Shown here: piece by piece, positions 9,725 through 19,983 of the stretch
How the letters are laid out: each line of letters opens with the position of its first letter
How positions within the stretch are numbered: the first letter of the stretch is position 1
From: Rhodothermales bacterium
GTDB lineage: Bacteria; Bacteroidota; Rhodothermia; Rhodothermales; Bin80
Direction: 5' to 3'
Length of the DNA: 64,000 bases
Assembly: GCA_022822185.1 (NCBI GenBank)
Contig: JAJECE010000050.1
Coordinates: 62,001 to 126,000, forward strand
Notes under the pieces: generated by a model
What the model was told of the DNA's origin: nothing
Database searches by the model: none
What the model saw: the letters and a program-made list of their open reading frames with translations, nothing else
Program-made: the position numbers and the translations under genes

Positions 9725-11158
9725 TTAACTGCCGTTTTTGATACCGTTGACGCGGGCAGGGGCCTCCAGTTCATTCAACAGAACCGCCCCTTCTCCTGTC
9801 GCATAGGCTTCTTCTCCATGTGCGACAAGATCCATTCCCAGGCCTTCATCGGACGATTCCGCCCGCAAACCACCGGTCACCATCCCAAGCACTTTCAATA
9901 TACCAAAGGTCAAGCCGCCGCTATACACCGCAACTGCGCCAATTGATAATGCCTGGATTCCCAACTGCCCAAATTCGCCGCTGAAAAACAAGCCCCCATC
10001 CTCTGTGAACAAAGGTGAAGCCAGCATTCCGGTCAACAGCGCCCCCATGATTCCTCCCATACCGTGCGCCGCAAACACATCCAGCGAGTCATCCAGGCTG
10101 GTTCTTGTACGCCATTTGATGATGAAATAACTCGGAATTACCGCAACTGCACCTAAGATGATCGCCCCGCCAGGGCTCACAAAGCCTGCGGCCGGTGTAA
10201 TGGCCACCAGCCCCACCACAATCCCGGTCGCAATCCCGACTGCAGTGACCTTCCCTGTCGTAAACTGATCCAGAAGCGTCCAGACAAAGACCCCTGCTGC
10301 CGGAGCAAGGAGGGTATTTACAAGCGCCAGTGCAGCAATCCCATCTGCTGCGAGCGCACTCCCGCCATTAAATCCAAACCACCCAAACCAGAGAATTCCA
10401 GCTCCCAGAAGCACAAAGGGTACATTGTGCGGAAGAAGGGCCTCCCGGCCATAATCTTTTCGCGGCCCCAGCACCAGTGCAGCAACCACCGCGGCAACTC
10501 CTGCGTTAACATGAACCACTGCACCACCGGCAAAGTCTAACGCGCCGAGTTCCCCAAGCCAGCCGCCTCCCCATACCCAGTGGCATACCGGTGCATACAC
10601 AATCAAGCCCCAGAGGCCAATGAAAATGACGTAAGGGATGAACTTCATCCGCTCCACGACTGCACCAGAAATAAGTGCGGCAGTAATGATGGCAAACGTT
10701 CCCTGAAATCCCATGAACAGAAGATCCGGGATGCTGCCATTCGGATCCAGCCCGACACCTGTCAGGAAAGACATCGAAAAATCACCCATCCAGGCACTCC
10801 CCTCCCCAAAGGCAATGGAATACCCGGCAATGGCCCATAGCGTGCCGGAAACCCCCAGCGCGACAAAACTCATCATCATGGTGTTGAGGGCATTCTTGGA
10901 ACGGACAAGTCCCCCATAAAAGAATGCCAGCCCAGGGGTCATCAGCAATACAAGCGCCGTGGAAATCAGTAACCACGACGTATCTGCGCCGCTGATCGCA
11001 GGGACAGCTTCCGCTTCCTGAGCGAACGCTGAAAGAGGCATTAGCAGACCCAATCCTGCTAATGTGCAAAGCATTTTATTAAGCATTGAAACCAAATTTA
11101 TTAAGGAATAAAGAAGTTGAAACCTTAATAAATTAGGAAAAAGAATTGAAAAATCCAA
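9725..11158 (-). CDS. amtB: Ammonium transporter
   Basis: 477 aa Amt/MEP family; GLAFFYGGLVRSKNALNTMMMSF, GFNGGSALAADG, AAHGMGGIMGALLTG. Confidence 0.95.
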   Translation of the reverse strand: MDFSILFPNLLRFQLLYSLINLVSMLNKMLCTLAGLGLLMPLSAFAQEAEAVPAISGADTSWLLISTALVLLMTPGLAFFYGGLVRSKNALNTMMMSFVALGVSGTLWAIAGYSIAFGEGSAWMGDFSMSFLTGVGLDPNGSIPDLLFMGFQGTFAIITAALISGAVVERMKFIPYVIFIGLWGLIVYAPVCHWVWGGGWLGELGALDFAGGAVVHVNAGVAAVVAALVLGPRKDYGREALLPHNVPFVLLGAGILWFGWFGFNGGSALAADGIAALALVNTLLAPAAGVFVWTLLDQFTTGKVTAVGIATGIVVGLVAITPAAGFVSPGGAIILGAVAVIPSYFIIKWRTRTSLDDSLDVFAAHGMGGIMGALLTGMLASPLFTEDGGLFFSGEFGQLGIQALSIGAVAVYSGGLTFGILKVLGMVTGGLRAESSDEGLGMDLVAHGEEAYATGEGAVLLNELEAPARVNGIKNGS

Positions 11159-11448
11159 ATAATTAAGGATTTTTATCCTTTTTTCTGAATACTTTCAGCA
11201 AAAACCTTGTGTTTGCGGGTCACAGGCATCTCCACGGGTTTTGATTTTTGTCTGATGAACTGGGGAACGTTCCGCCTTCCAGGTCGGAGACATGCCCCTC
11301 CCAGGCACCGCCATCCGGCCTCTGGCACTACACCCAGTTGCACGGATCGAATTACTTCCGTGCAAAGGAGCCCCCTGCCACAACCGGTACTTACGGATCA
11401 CGGCAGGGGGGCGCACGGATCGGGGGATTCCGTCAAGGGAACATCACC

Positions 11449-12642
11449 CTAATCGGAATTCATAATAAAGAGGGGAGCATCCTGGAGATCCTTGAAATTA
11501 GGACGGAGCCGCTCCACATTGTAGAATTTTTCTATATCCACCACCTTATGCGGACCGTTGATCACCTCCATTGAAATATTCCCGTACACGCCGTTGCGGA
11601 TATTCACCAAACGCCCGGAGGTACCTTTCAGAATTAAATCCAGCGCTAAATTACCGTATGCCATCGGTACAACTGAATCCAGAGCGTCCGGGGCACCACA
11701 GCGCACCAGATAACCCAGTCTCTGGTTCACCACATTGATCCGCTTTCCCTGATTGTATTCGGGAGAACGCTGCTTCAGTTCTTCGCCAACCCGATTCCCA
11801 ATTCCCCCCAGTTTTGCATGTCCATACTGATCTTTTTCAGCCCCTAGGAAAGACATCCTGTCATCCCCCTTGATCTTTGCCCCCTCAGAAACCAGCACCA
11901 CCGAATAGCGGCTGGGATGTCGATTGCGATCATAGACCATAAGACTTGTTAACTGATCCATATCAAAATCCGTCTCTGGAATCACGCAGCGATCCGCTGC
12001 ACCCGCCATGGCAGGCAACAATGCGGAATACCCTGCGTAGCGGCCAAATACTTCAATGACCAGAAAACGCTCATGCGAGCCGGCAGAGGTCCGCAGTGTG
12101 TTGGTTAACTCAATCGTCCGGGTCACGCAGGTCCCGAACCCGATACAGTAATCCGTACCGGGCACATCATTGTCCATGGTTTTGGGGATGGCAACGACCT
12201 TTACACCTTCTTTGTGTAAGCGGTAACCATAGCTAAGCGTGTCATCTCCCCCGATGGGGATGAGATAGTCAATCCCTAGGTACTCAATATTGGAGAGCAC
12301 GGCAGAGGTGACATCATTAATCTCGTCTTTGAACTGATTGCGCAGATGCACGGGTAAGGTGCTCTTCGGCAAGTGGCTTGGCCGAGTACGTGAACTGTGC
12401 AAGAAGGTCCCCCCTGTACGTGCCGCAGCATTCACAGTGGGTTCGTTGAGTTCTTCCACACTTGCCGAATTGTCCGCCTCGGGATCCTGTACAAGATCCA
12501 CCAGTCCTGCCCAGCCTCGCTTGATGCCGAGCACTTTATATCCTTCACGCAGTGCGCGAACTGTAACCGCACGGATTGCCGGATTCAGCCCCGGCACATC
12601 CCCTCCCCCCGTAAGAATTCCGATTGTACCTTTGTAAGCCAT
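11449..12642 (-). CDS. 6-phosphofructokinase (predicted PPi-type)
   Basis: 397 aa; TGGGDVPGLN, IPIGGDDTLS, IPKTMDNDVPGTD motifs. Confidence 0.92.
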   Translation of the reverse strand: MAYKGTIGILTGGGDVPGLNPAIRAVTVRALREGYKVLGIKRGWAGLVDLVQDPEADNSASVEELNEPTVNAAARTGGTFLHSSRTRPSHLPKSTLPVHLRNQFKDEINDVTSAVLSNIEYLGIDYLIPIGGDDTLSYGYRLHKEGVKVVAIPKTMDNDVPGTDYCIGFGTCVTRTIELTNTLRTSAGSHERFLVIEVFGRYAGYSALLPAMAGAADRCVIPETDFDMDQLTSLMVYDRNRHPSRYSVVLVSEGAKIKGDDRMSFLGAEKDQYGHAKLGGIGNRVGEELKQRSPEYNQGKRINVVNQRLGYLVRCGAPDALDSVVPMAYGNLALDLILKGTSGRLVNIRNGVYGNISMEVINGPHKVVDIEKFYNVERLRPNFKDLQDAPLFIMNSD

Positions 12643-12814
12643 GATGAATTTCGATTTGGTGAGTGAATTTCTCCGAAAATTACGACATAGCCAGCAATCG
12701 GTTACACTGTTTACAAAATGATAATCTTGGCAAATTCGTTTTTCTCACAAGTTCGGGAAGATTTTCCCGGATGAATCGTCTAAATGGTCGAAGTATCTGA
12801 ATATTTGCCAAGCC

Positions 12815-13237
12815 ATGCGTCCTGTATCGTACTTTCCGTGTTGTATTCTATTTCTAAGCGGACTGCTTTTCATCCAGAACAGTTTTGCCCAGCAGGGCCC
12901 CCGCGGTCAGCGCGGCAACGTTCTGGAAGTGCAGGCCTCCATCATGGATACCCTGATTTCCATCCTTGACCTCACCGAAGAGCAATTGCCGGCAGTTCAC
13001 GCAATCCTGCAGGCCCGGACCGACTCTTTGATGACACTTCGGCCGGAATCTGGCAGGGGGCGCGGACAGTTTGAGGCCATCCGGGCCAAACGCCAAGCTA
13101 TTGATCAGGAAACCGAAACCGCACTTGCAGCACTTCTGACCCCCGAGCAAATGACCTCGTACCGAACATTTATGGATCATCAGTTCAGAGCACGAAGACA
13201 GCAGATGCGACGCTGGAATCAACAGAACCTTCTATGA
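12815..13237 (+). CDS. Small secreted Spy/CpxP-like protein
   Basis: 140 aa; signal peptide, DLTEEQLPAVHAILQARTDSL, LLTPEQMTSYRTFMDHQFRARRQQ. Confidence 0.55.
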   Translation: MRPVSYFPCCILFLSGLLFIQNSFAQQGPRGQRGNVLEVQASIMDTLISILDLTEEQLPAVHAILQARTDSLMTLRPESGRGRGQFEAIRAKRQAIDQETETALAALLTPEQMTSYRTFMDHQFRARRQQMRRWNQQNLL

Positions 13238-13343
13238 TTCCCGGCAATGGATCACGGATCAGGACATGTTACCGCTAAAAAGATGATCCCTAAGACGGTC
13301 ATGCCCCGTAATAACGTGAACTGTAGCGCTGATCTGTGAAAAA

Positions 13344-13910
13344 GTGAACCCCATTCCTTCGGATGAAATCCTGCTTGATCGTGCACGAAACGGAGATCAG
13401 AATGCATTTCGAGAGATCTTGGAACGGCATCAACCTGCCGTGGCACGTACCGTTGCGGGGATGTTGGGTAATCCATCTGAAGTGGATGATGTGGTGCAAG
13501 TGGTCTTCATCCGATTTTATAAGGCAATGGACCGATTTCGCGGAGATGCTTCCTGCAGTACATACCTCACAAGGATTGCAATTAATGCATCCCTTGATGT
13601 TCTTCGACGAAGAAAAAAACTCCGTTCACGATTTATCAGCCGGGATAATGCAGACAAAGCGCTGTCCGAACCGGGGGCTGATGATCCCGAATCAGAACGT
13701 TTTGACCAGATAAAACTCATTAACTCCGCGATGAATCAACTCAAACCCAAGCACCGCGCTGTCGTTGTACTTCGGCTGATTGATGGCTGCTCGGTCATTG
13801 AGACGGCTGAACTACTCGGGATTGCCCAGGGAACCGTAATGTCCAGACTGAGCCGTGCAACTGCGCATCTGCGCCAGATTCTAGGCCCGATCCTTGAAAA
13901 AGAACGTTAG
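13344..13910 (+). CDS. ECF-type RNA polymerase sigma factor
   Basis: 188 aa; sigma region 2 (EVDDVVQVVFIRFYKAMDRFRGDA) and region 4 (LKPKHRAVVVLRLIDGCSVIETAELLGIAQGTVMSRLSRA). Confidence 0.93.
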   Translation: MNPIPSDEILLDRARNGDQNAFREILERHQPAVARTVAGMLGNPSEVDDVVQVVFIRFYKAMDRFRGDASCSTYLTRIAINASLDVLRRRKKLRSRFISRDNADKALSEPGADDPESERFDQIKLINSAMNQLKPKHRAVVVLRLIDGCSVIETAELLGIAQGTVMSRLSRATAHLRQILGPILEKER

Positions 13911-13940
13911 CATAAAAAACCCCATTGAATCAGATTTATC

Positions 13941-14285
13941 ATGACACCCTTAGGAGATTCCCGTTTGCCGTCCCTGCTCCAGGAAGCGGCACAAATGAAT
14001 GCCGACTCTGGCATGAAGCCTTTCCTCGCTGACCGAATTATGCGGAGAGTGCGGAGTATCCATTCTCGGGAAGAGCAGTTTTTTCAAGCAATTTGGCTCG
14101 TGTTCAAGCCGGTTATCCTTGCAAGTGCACTCTTTATTCTGGGGGTTCTGTCTTATAATGCACTGGTCAGCCGCAACTATGAGATCCGGCCCACAACAAC
14201 AGAGATGGTCTTTGGACTGCAGCCTCTGACCCTTACAACTGCCTACTCTGCAGATTTAGATGAACTATCGTCAACAATTCCATGA
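13941..14285 (+). CDS. Single-TM protein, putative anti-sigma partner
   Basis: 114 aa, one TM (PVILASALFILGVLSYNAL), directly downstream of the ECF sigma gene. Confidence 0.5.
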   Translation: MTPLGDSRLPSLLQEAAQMNADSGMKPFLADRIMRRVRSIHSREEQFFQAIWLVFKPVILASALFILGVLSYNALVSRNYEIRPTTTEMVFGLQPLTLTTAYSADLDELSSTIP

Positions 14286-14722
14286 GTACCCGTGTTAAAT
14301 CGCTGATCCTCCTTGGATGTACCCTGATCGCTGGAATTGCCATTGGCATTCTGGGAACCGGTGCATGGCAACATCGCCGAAATGTTACATTATCGGAAAC
14401 ACGAGTTCAAGGTGGCCTTACCCGCCATATTGAACGAATCATTCACTTTGAAAATGAAGACCAGCGCAGTGAAGTCCGAGCCATTGTACACCGTGCGGAA
14501 CAATCCTTTATGCAGCAGCGCCGAAGCATGTCTGACAGCCTAGCCGTTCACCGCCAGATTCTGGTTGCGGATCTGCAGCAGGCGCTCACACCCGAGCAGT
14601 GGCAGCAACTTGAAATCTGGCTGGATCGAAAACCGCGGTATCGAAAAAAACACCGTGGGCGTTCATCTGGACAGTACCGCTCATCTCGGAACGATTCTTC
14701 AAATCATAAACCCGCTTATTAG
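14282..14722 (+). CDS. Periplasmic Spy/heavy-metal-sensor-like protein
   Basis: 146 aa; N-terminal TM, LQQALTPEQWQQLEIWL; overlaps previous gene by 4 nt. Confidence 0.55.
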   Translation: MSTRVKSLILLGCTLIAGIAIGILGTGAWQHRRNVTLSETRVQGGLTRHIERIIHFENEDQRSEVRAIVHRAEQSFMQQRRSMSDSLAVHRQILVADLQQALTPEQWQQLEIWLDRKPRYRKKHRGRSSGQYRSSRNDSSNHKPAY

Positions 14723-14732
14723 TCTATCTCTG

Positions 14733-15995
14733 ATGCGACTCTCTATTATCGTAACCGCAATCGTGATTACCGGTGCCTCTTTGTGGTATTTCAATCGGGG
14801 ATCCGCCGAGCCTGTCAGCCCCTATCGGTTCGTAACTCTGGAAGAAGGAGACCTTGAAGCCGTTGTGGCAAGTACCGGTGCACTGGATGCGGTAACCACG
14901 GTCCAGGTCGGCACTCAGGTTTCCGGAATTATTGCCAGTATTTATGTTGACTTCAACGACCGTGTACGTGCGGGACAGGTGATTGCCCGGATTGACACCA
15001 CACTCCTGTGGAGTGCAGTACGTGATGCAGAGTCCAATCTGGAACGTAATCAGGCACAACTCCGACAGGCCCAGCGGGAACTCGAGCGGCTAGTCCCCCT
15101 GTTTGAGCAACAGTTCGTGACCGACATCGACTACTCGCGGGCGCAATACGACCTTGACATTGCCGAGGCCGCAACCAAAAGCGCGGAAATCAGCCTGGAC
15201 CGTGCCCGCCAAAATCTGAGTTATGCGACGATTATTGCTCCGATTTCCGGGACGGTCATTGAACGGAATGTGGATGTTGGCCAGACGGTCGCAGCGAGTT
15301 TTTCTGCACCGCAGCTATTCCTGATTGCGGACGACCTCTCCCATATGGAAATCCTTGCCTCGGTAGATGAGAGTGATATTGGGCAGATCCAGGAGGGACA
15401 ATCTGCCCGATTTACCGTGCAGGCCTATCCTGAAGAAACCTTCACCGGACTGGTCCGACAGGTGCGCCTTCAGTCAACCGTTGAGGAAAATGTGGTGAAT
15501 TACACCGTTGTCGTTGATGTTGAAAATCCTGATGGACGTCTTTTGCCCGGCATGACCGCCACCGTTGATTTTTTAATTGAATCGGCGACGAATGTGCTCA
15601 AGCTCCCCAATGCTGCACTGCGTTTTCGGGCAACTCCGCAAATGTTTGAGGTAATCCGTGCACGCAGGGAAGCCGCGGGAAGCACGCCTGGAGGAAATGC
15701 AAACCAAGGCAGCGGGGGCCGATCTGGCAATGGTGGCACATGGAGCGGCGGCGGAGCAGGCGGCTTCGGCGGCAGAGCAAATAACTTTGCTATGATCTGG
15801 TATCTAGATGAAAATAACGAGCTGACGGTCATTCCGGCGCAAACCGGCATCACCGATGGGCAGATGACGGAAGTAACCAGTTCACGCCTTCAACCTGGCC
15901 TGCAGATCATTGCGGGAGTCACCCAACAGGATGATGAAGACTCAAATAACCCATTTCAGCGCACCCAGAGACGTTTTCGTCCAGGAGGATTTTAG
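14733..15995 (+). CDS. macA: MacA-like periplasmic adaptor (membrane fusion protein)
   Basis: Start inferred at the ATG for MRLSIIVTAIVITG; VQVGTQVSGIIASIYVDFNDRVRAGQVIARID, APISGTVIERNVDVGQTVAAS. Confidence 0.88.
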   Translation: MRLSIIVTAIVITGASLWYFNRGSAEPVSPYRFVTLEEGDLEAVVASTGALDAVTTVQVGTQVSGIIASIYVDFNDRVRAGQVIARIDTTLLWSAVRDAESNLERNQAQLRQAQRELERLVPLFEQQFVTDIDYSRAQYDLDIAEAATKSAEISLDRARQNLSYATIIAPISGTVIERNVDVGQTVAASFSAPQLFLIADDLSHMEILASVDESDIGQIQEGQSARFTVQAYPEETFTGLVRQVRLQSTVEENVVNYTVVVDVENPDGRLLPGMTATVDFLIESATNVLKLPNAALRFRATPQMFEVIRARREAAGSTPGGNANQGSGGRSGNGGTWSGGGAGGFGGRANNFAMIWYLDENNELTVIPAQTGITDGQMTEVTSSRLQPGLQIIAGVTQQDDEDSNNPFQRTQRRFRPGGF

Positions 15996-16000
15996 TCTAC

Positions 16001-16726
16001 ATGGAACGCGAACCAGTGATGCAAACACAGGGATTGACCAAGGTTTATACCATGGGCAAGACCGAGGTACATGCTCTCCAGGGGGTTGACCTAACCGTCG
16101 AACGAGGGGAGATGATTGCCATTGTAGGAGCTTCCGGCTCAGGGAAGTCCACCTTGATGAATATTATTGGCTGCCTGGATTATCCTACATCAGGAACCTA
16201 CTTTCTGGATGATGTGCATGTAGAAAACCTGTCCCGCAACCAGTTGGCCGATATTCGCAACCGTAAGATTGGCTTTGTATTCCAGGGGTTTAATCTACTT
16301 GCCCGAACGACTGCCCTTGAAAATGTTGAATTACCGCTACTCTATGACCGGTCCCGGCGTAAACTTCAAATCCGAAAAGCAGCCCGGGAAGCGCTCGAAC
16401 GGGTTGGGCTTGGTGACCGTATGGACCATGAACCGAATGAACTCTCCGGCGGCCAGCAGCAGCGTGTCGCCATTGCACGTGCTCTGGTGACGAATCCATC
16501 CATCCTGCTGGCAGATGAGCCGACTGGAAATCTGGACAGTCAGACCTCCATCGAAGTTCTTACGCTTTTCCAGGAACTTCACGATCAGGGCATGACGGTC
16601 CTGCTCATCACGCACGAGTCCGATGTGGCAAATTGTACGCAACGTATCATTGAGTTGCGGGATGGGAAGATCATTCAGGATCAGCACATTCAGGCGGTCA
16701 AAGCTCAGGAGATGGCTGTCGCATAG
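16001..16726 (+). CDS. MacB-type ABC transporter ATP-binding protein
   Basis: 241 aa; Walker [10 protein letters not shown], signature [15 protein letters not shown], Walker [13 protein letters not shown]. Confidence 0.95.
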   Translation: MEREPVMQTQGLTKVYTMGKTEVHALQGVDLTVERGEMIAIVGASGSGKSTLMNIIGCLDYPTSGTYFLDDVHVENLSRNQLADIRNRKIGFVFQGFNLLARTTALENVELPLLYDRSRRKLQIRKAAREALERVGLGDRMDHEPNELSGGQQQRVAIARALVTNPSILLADEPTGNLDSQTSIEVLTLFQELHDQGMTVLLITHESDVANCTQRIIELRDGKIIQDQHIQAVKAQEMAVA

Positions 16727-16759
16727 ACACTGAACCAGCATTTAGATCGAACGAAATCC

Positions 16760-17977
16760 ATGAAAGCTTCAAGACTCATCAAGGTCGCCTCTGCAAGCAT
16801 CTTGAAAAACAAAATGCGCACCCTCCTGACCATGTTGGGAATCGTGATTGGGGTTGGTGCGGTCATTGTGATGGTGGCCATCGGACAGGGTGCACAGTCA
16901 CAGATCCAGGAGCAAATCAATACACTGGGAACCAATATGATCGTCATCACCCCGGGAGCCAGCAGCCAGGGCGGGGTGAGCCGGGGGGCACAAAGTTATA
17001 ATCGTCTCACGGTCAAAGATTTTGAGAAAATTAAACGGGAGAGCCTGATCGTGTCTGCGGTATCCCCGGTGGTGTTTAGTCGAACGCAGGTGATTGGAGG
17101 TCAGGGAAACTGGCGTACGACCATTAACGGGGTCTCTACCGATTACCAGATCATTCGGAACTGGGATCTCAAGTATGGCCGGTTCTTTGATCAAAGTGAA
17201 CAGCGCCAGATGCGGCGGGTTATCGTGCTAGGACATACGGTAGCTGAAAACCTCTTTCCCGGAGAAGATCCGGTCGGACTGACCGTGCAGGTACGGAACG
17301 TTCCCGTACAGATCATTGGCGTTCTTGAGCCGAAGGGGCAAACCGCCAGTGGTACGGATCAGGACGATGTGATTTTTGCTCCCCACACAACCGTTCAGAC
17401 ACGGCTCAGTGGATGGAGTCGGATATTTCAGATTTTAGCGAGTACGCCTTCGTCGCGTGACATCCCCGCCGCACAGGAGGAAATTCGGGCCATTATGCGA
17501 GAGTCTCACGGCTTGGCAGAGTTTGCCGATGATGACTTTACGGTACGCAACCAGAATGATCTCGCTGCCGCGGAACAGGGAACCACCGAAGTCATGACCA
17601 TGCTGCTGGCTGCAATTGCCTCCATCTCCCTCCTCGTTGGGGGAATTGGAATCATGAATATTATGCTCGTATCGGTGACCGAGCGTACGCGAGAGATCGG
17701 GATCCGTATGGCGATTGGTGCTCGCGGACGGGATGTGCTGACTCAATTCCTGGTTGAGAGCATCGTTATGAGCGTATTGGGGGGCGCAATCGGGGTCGGG
17801 CTTGGGTTTGCGGGCTCCAGTATATTGAGCCAACTGACGGGTTGGAACACGGTCACCTCACCCGCCACCATCATGATTGCGCTGGCATTCTCTGCAGGTG
17901 TCGGGATTTTCTTCGGCTTTTACCCTGCACGTAAAGCCTCCGCACTGAACCCAATTGAGGCACTCCGCCACGAATAA
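16760..17977 (+). CDS. MacB-type ABC transporter permease (FtsX domain)
   Basis: 405 aa; MRTLLTMLGIVIGVGAVIVMVAIGQGA and C-terminal NIMLVSVTERTREIGIRMAIGAR. Confidence 0.93.
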   Translation: MKASRLIKVASASILKNKMRTLLTMLGIVIGVGAVIVMVAIGQGAQSQIQEQINTLGTNMIVITPGASSQGGVSRGAQSYNRLTVKDFEKIKRESLIVSAVSPVVFSRTQVIGGQGNWRTTINGVSTDYQIIRNWDLKYGRFFDQSEQRQMRRVIVLGHTVAENLFPGEDPVGLTVQVRNVPVQIIGVLEPKGQTASGTDQDDVIFAPHTTVQTRLSGWSRIFQILASTPSSRDIPAAQEEIRAIMRESHGLAEFADDDFTVRNQNDLAAAEQGTTEVMTMLLAAIASISLLVGGIGIMNIMLVSVTERTREIGIRMAIGARGRDVLTQFLVESIVMSVLGGAIGVGLGFAGSSILSQLTGWNTVTSPATIMIALAFSAGVGIFFGFYPARKASALNPIEALRHE

Positions 17978-18202
17978 ACGCGTCACCTCCCCTTGTTCTA
18001 TCTCAAGGAGAGCGATTCATTACACCCGGACGCAACCCCCCAGAGTGACAGGGAGAGTCTCTCATGTACGGGAGAAGACCCCAAAAGCAAAAAAAGACTG
18101 CGGTGGAGGGCAGATATTGCACCCCCAACGCAGGCACTACGGAAGATTGAACCGTTCGTTTCCCGAATCGGATAAAGCACCCATCGGGAGACCTTCTGTC
18201 CT

Positions 18203-18388
18203 TTAACCCGACTTTCTACTGTTCCTTTCCTCCTGCACTTCCTTGCGGATCACATTGGCAAGATTCCGCAAGTCCAACATAGCTCTGCGAATACGTGCAC
18301 CCGCAGCATCTACATTTTTGTCGTGGAACTTATTGAAATCAGACTCAAGGTCATCAACAATTGACTTAAGTTCACTGTATCTGCTCAT
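18203..18388 (-). CDS. Histone H1-like (Hc1-type) small protein
   Basis: 61 aa from MSRYSELKSIVDDLESDFNKFHDKNVDAAGARIRRAMLDLRNLANVIRKEVQEERNS. Confidence 0.75.
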   Translation of the reverse strand: MSRYSELKSIVDDLESDFNKFHDKNVDAAGARIRRAMLDLRNLANVIRKEVQEERNSRKSG

Positions 18389-18771
18389 TGTAATTTGCTT
18401 GCTAAGCGTTTGGTTGTAAAAGTTTGTGTGATTAGGATTGAGTACCCGAATAAGACCAGTCAATTTAGACTGGCCCATTCAAAATTCCCGTTGAAACCGC
18501 CAATATACACAATTTGTTCAGATATACGGTGCAATTTCGAGTATTTATCTCTTATTTTTGCGTCTCTGCCATAAATTCAGCGCGAAATCGGGGAAATTTC
18601 CACTGAAACAAGCGCCCGAGGGAATGCAATCCACAGTTGGCATGCATCTTTACGAGGATGTAGCACTCAGGTATGACAGATGCATGGTGTCATTTACAAC
18701 GGAACGCCCGCGCTTCCTGGGGGATTCTCCAATCTCACTAGCTGCATTGGGCGCTTCCTATGCCTTTTTCA

Positions 18772-19979
18772 TTACCTGCTTGATTTTCGCTGATTGCATT
18801 TGCTGCAGAGTACCTGACAGTTTTCTATCACGGTACGCCCCCTTTTACCCAGGGTTCAATGTGATCCGCCTGAGCATCCTCCCAGGGCATCTCATCTTCC
18901 TGTGGATCAATGCATGCAAAATCGTGGAGCGGTTGTATCTGATACGCACACAATTTGCCCTGCTGTTGCCAGACTGTCTCCCGCGTTTCCTCATCAAAAA
19001 ATCTCGGTTCGAGGATCTGCGGATTCCTCTCCCCTTCTAGGATATATTGGTAGATCTGTCCTTTCTTTTTGAGTTCGGGGTAGTCTAGCATCTCCTGTGC
19101 ACGCGCATGTGTGTGCTCGGTATCATACTGCTGCTCTCTGTAGTTTGCATAGCGCATCCCCCAGTTGGGCTGCCCCATGATAGTACGCAGTCTGCTCGCA
19201 TCTGATTTTTTTTTGCGTTGAGCAGATGCCACATTAAAAAGAGAAGCAACCCATGTATGTACCTGCAGATAGTAGTCCCAGAGATCTTCGGCATTCTCTC
19301 TGTTACGCTTACACTGCATATAGGTGAGTATCTCCCTGTCATCCTTCGTCCCCAAACGCCAACGCAGAATCCGTTCAAGGTGCTGCTGGCGTTTTCTCTG
19401 ACCATCCAGTAGGTCATTGCACAGAATCGTCTGTCCGGCTGTTGTTGATGAGAAGTATGTTTTTGCTGAAGCGACCCAGGGACCGTCGCAAAGAGCATTC
19501 CGCACTTCCTGATTGGTTAGCTCCGCCGCCCCCTTATTGATGATCTTGAACCACATCATGTAATCGTCTCCCGATCCCTCCTCGCAAAAACACACCAGGA
19601 TTGCATAATCCATGAAGCGTGCATGCATTTTGTCATTGACCTCAACCTGATCATAGATGTATGACTCTCCGTCTAGATCAACTGCAAAGGCACTGTCTTT
19701 GACAAAGTCGCAAATTGTTCGGAGGCGCTGCTGCCCGTCAAGTACGCTGTAAAAACCGGGGGTCTCTTCGGCGAAATATATCAAGTTGATCGGATGTCCG
19801 CGATACACTGACTGGATCAGAGGAACCTGCCATTTGGCATCCCCTGATCGGATGTGCTCACGCTGGCAGGAGGGCGTAATGTTCAACTTTTCGCCTCAAC
19901 CGATTACGCTGTCGTCCTCTCGAACCTGATAGCCGTCAACGATCTCACTGATCTTGATCTGCTCTACATGTATTTTCAT
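18772..19979 (-). pseudogene. DUF262 domain plus HNH nuclease (GmrSD-like), with an in-frame TGA near the N-terminus and a C-terminal frameshift
   Basis: Reconstructed: MKIHVEQIKISEIVDGYQVREDDSVIG*GEKLNITPSCQRE...FYSVLDGQQRLRTICDF...ADHIEPWVKGG(frameshift)TVIENCQVLCSKCNQRKSSR. Confidence 0.8.
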
Positions 19980-19983
19980 TGAT

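Noticed and set aside
15652-15780. Gly-rich low-complexity tract in the MacA-like adaptor
   Set aside because: Flexible loops of this kind are common in MacA homologues; not a separate element
18558-19040. 160-aa plus-strand ORF
   Set aside because: Antisense to the DUF262-HNH C-terminus; the minus strand has clear HNH coding content
19896-19898. Possible TGA recoding (selenocysteine or Trp) in the DUF262 gene
   Set aside because: TGA ends clear genes elsewhere in the window (e.g. the M16 peptidase), the gene has a second lesion at the C-terminus, and no SECIS-like structure was evident
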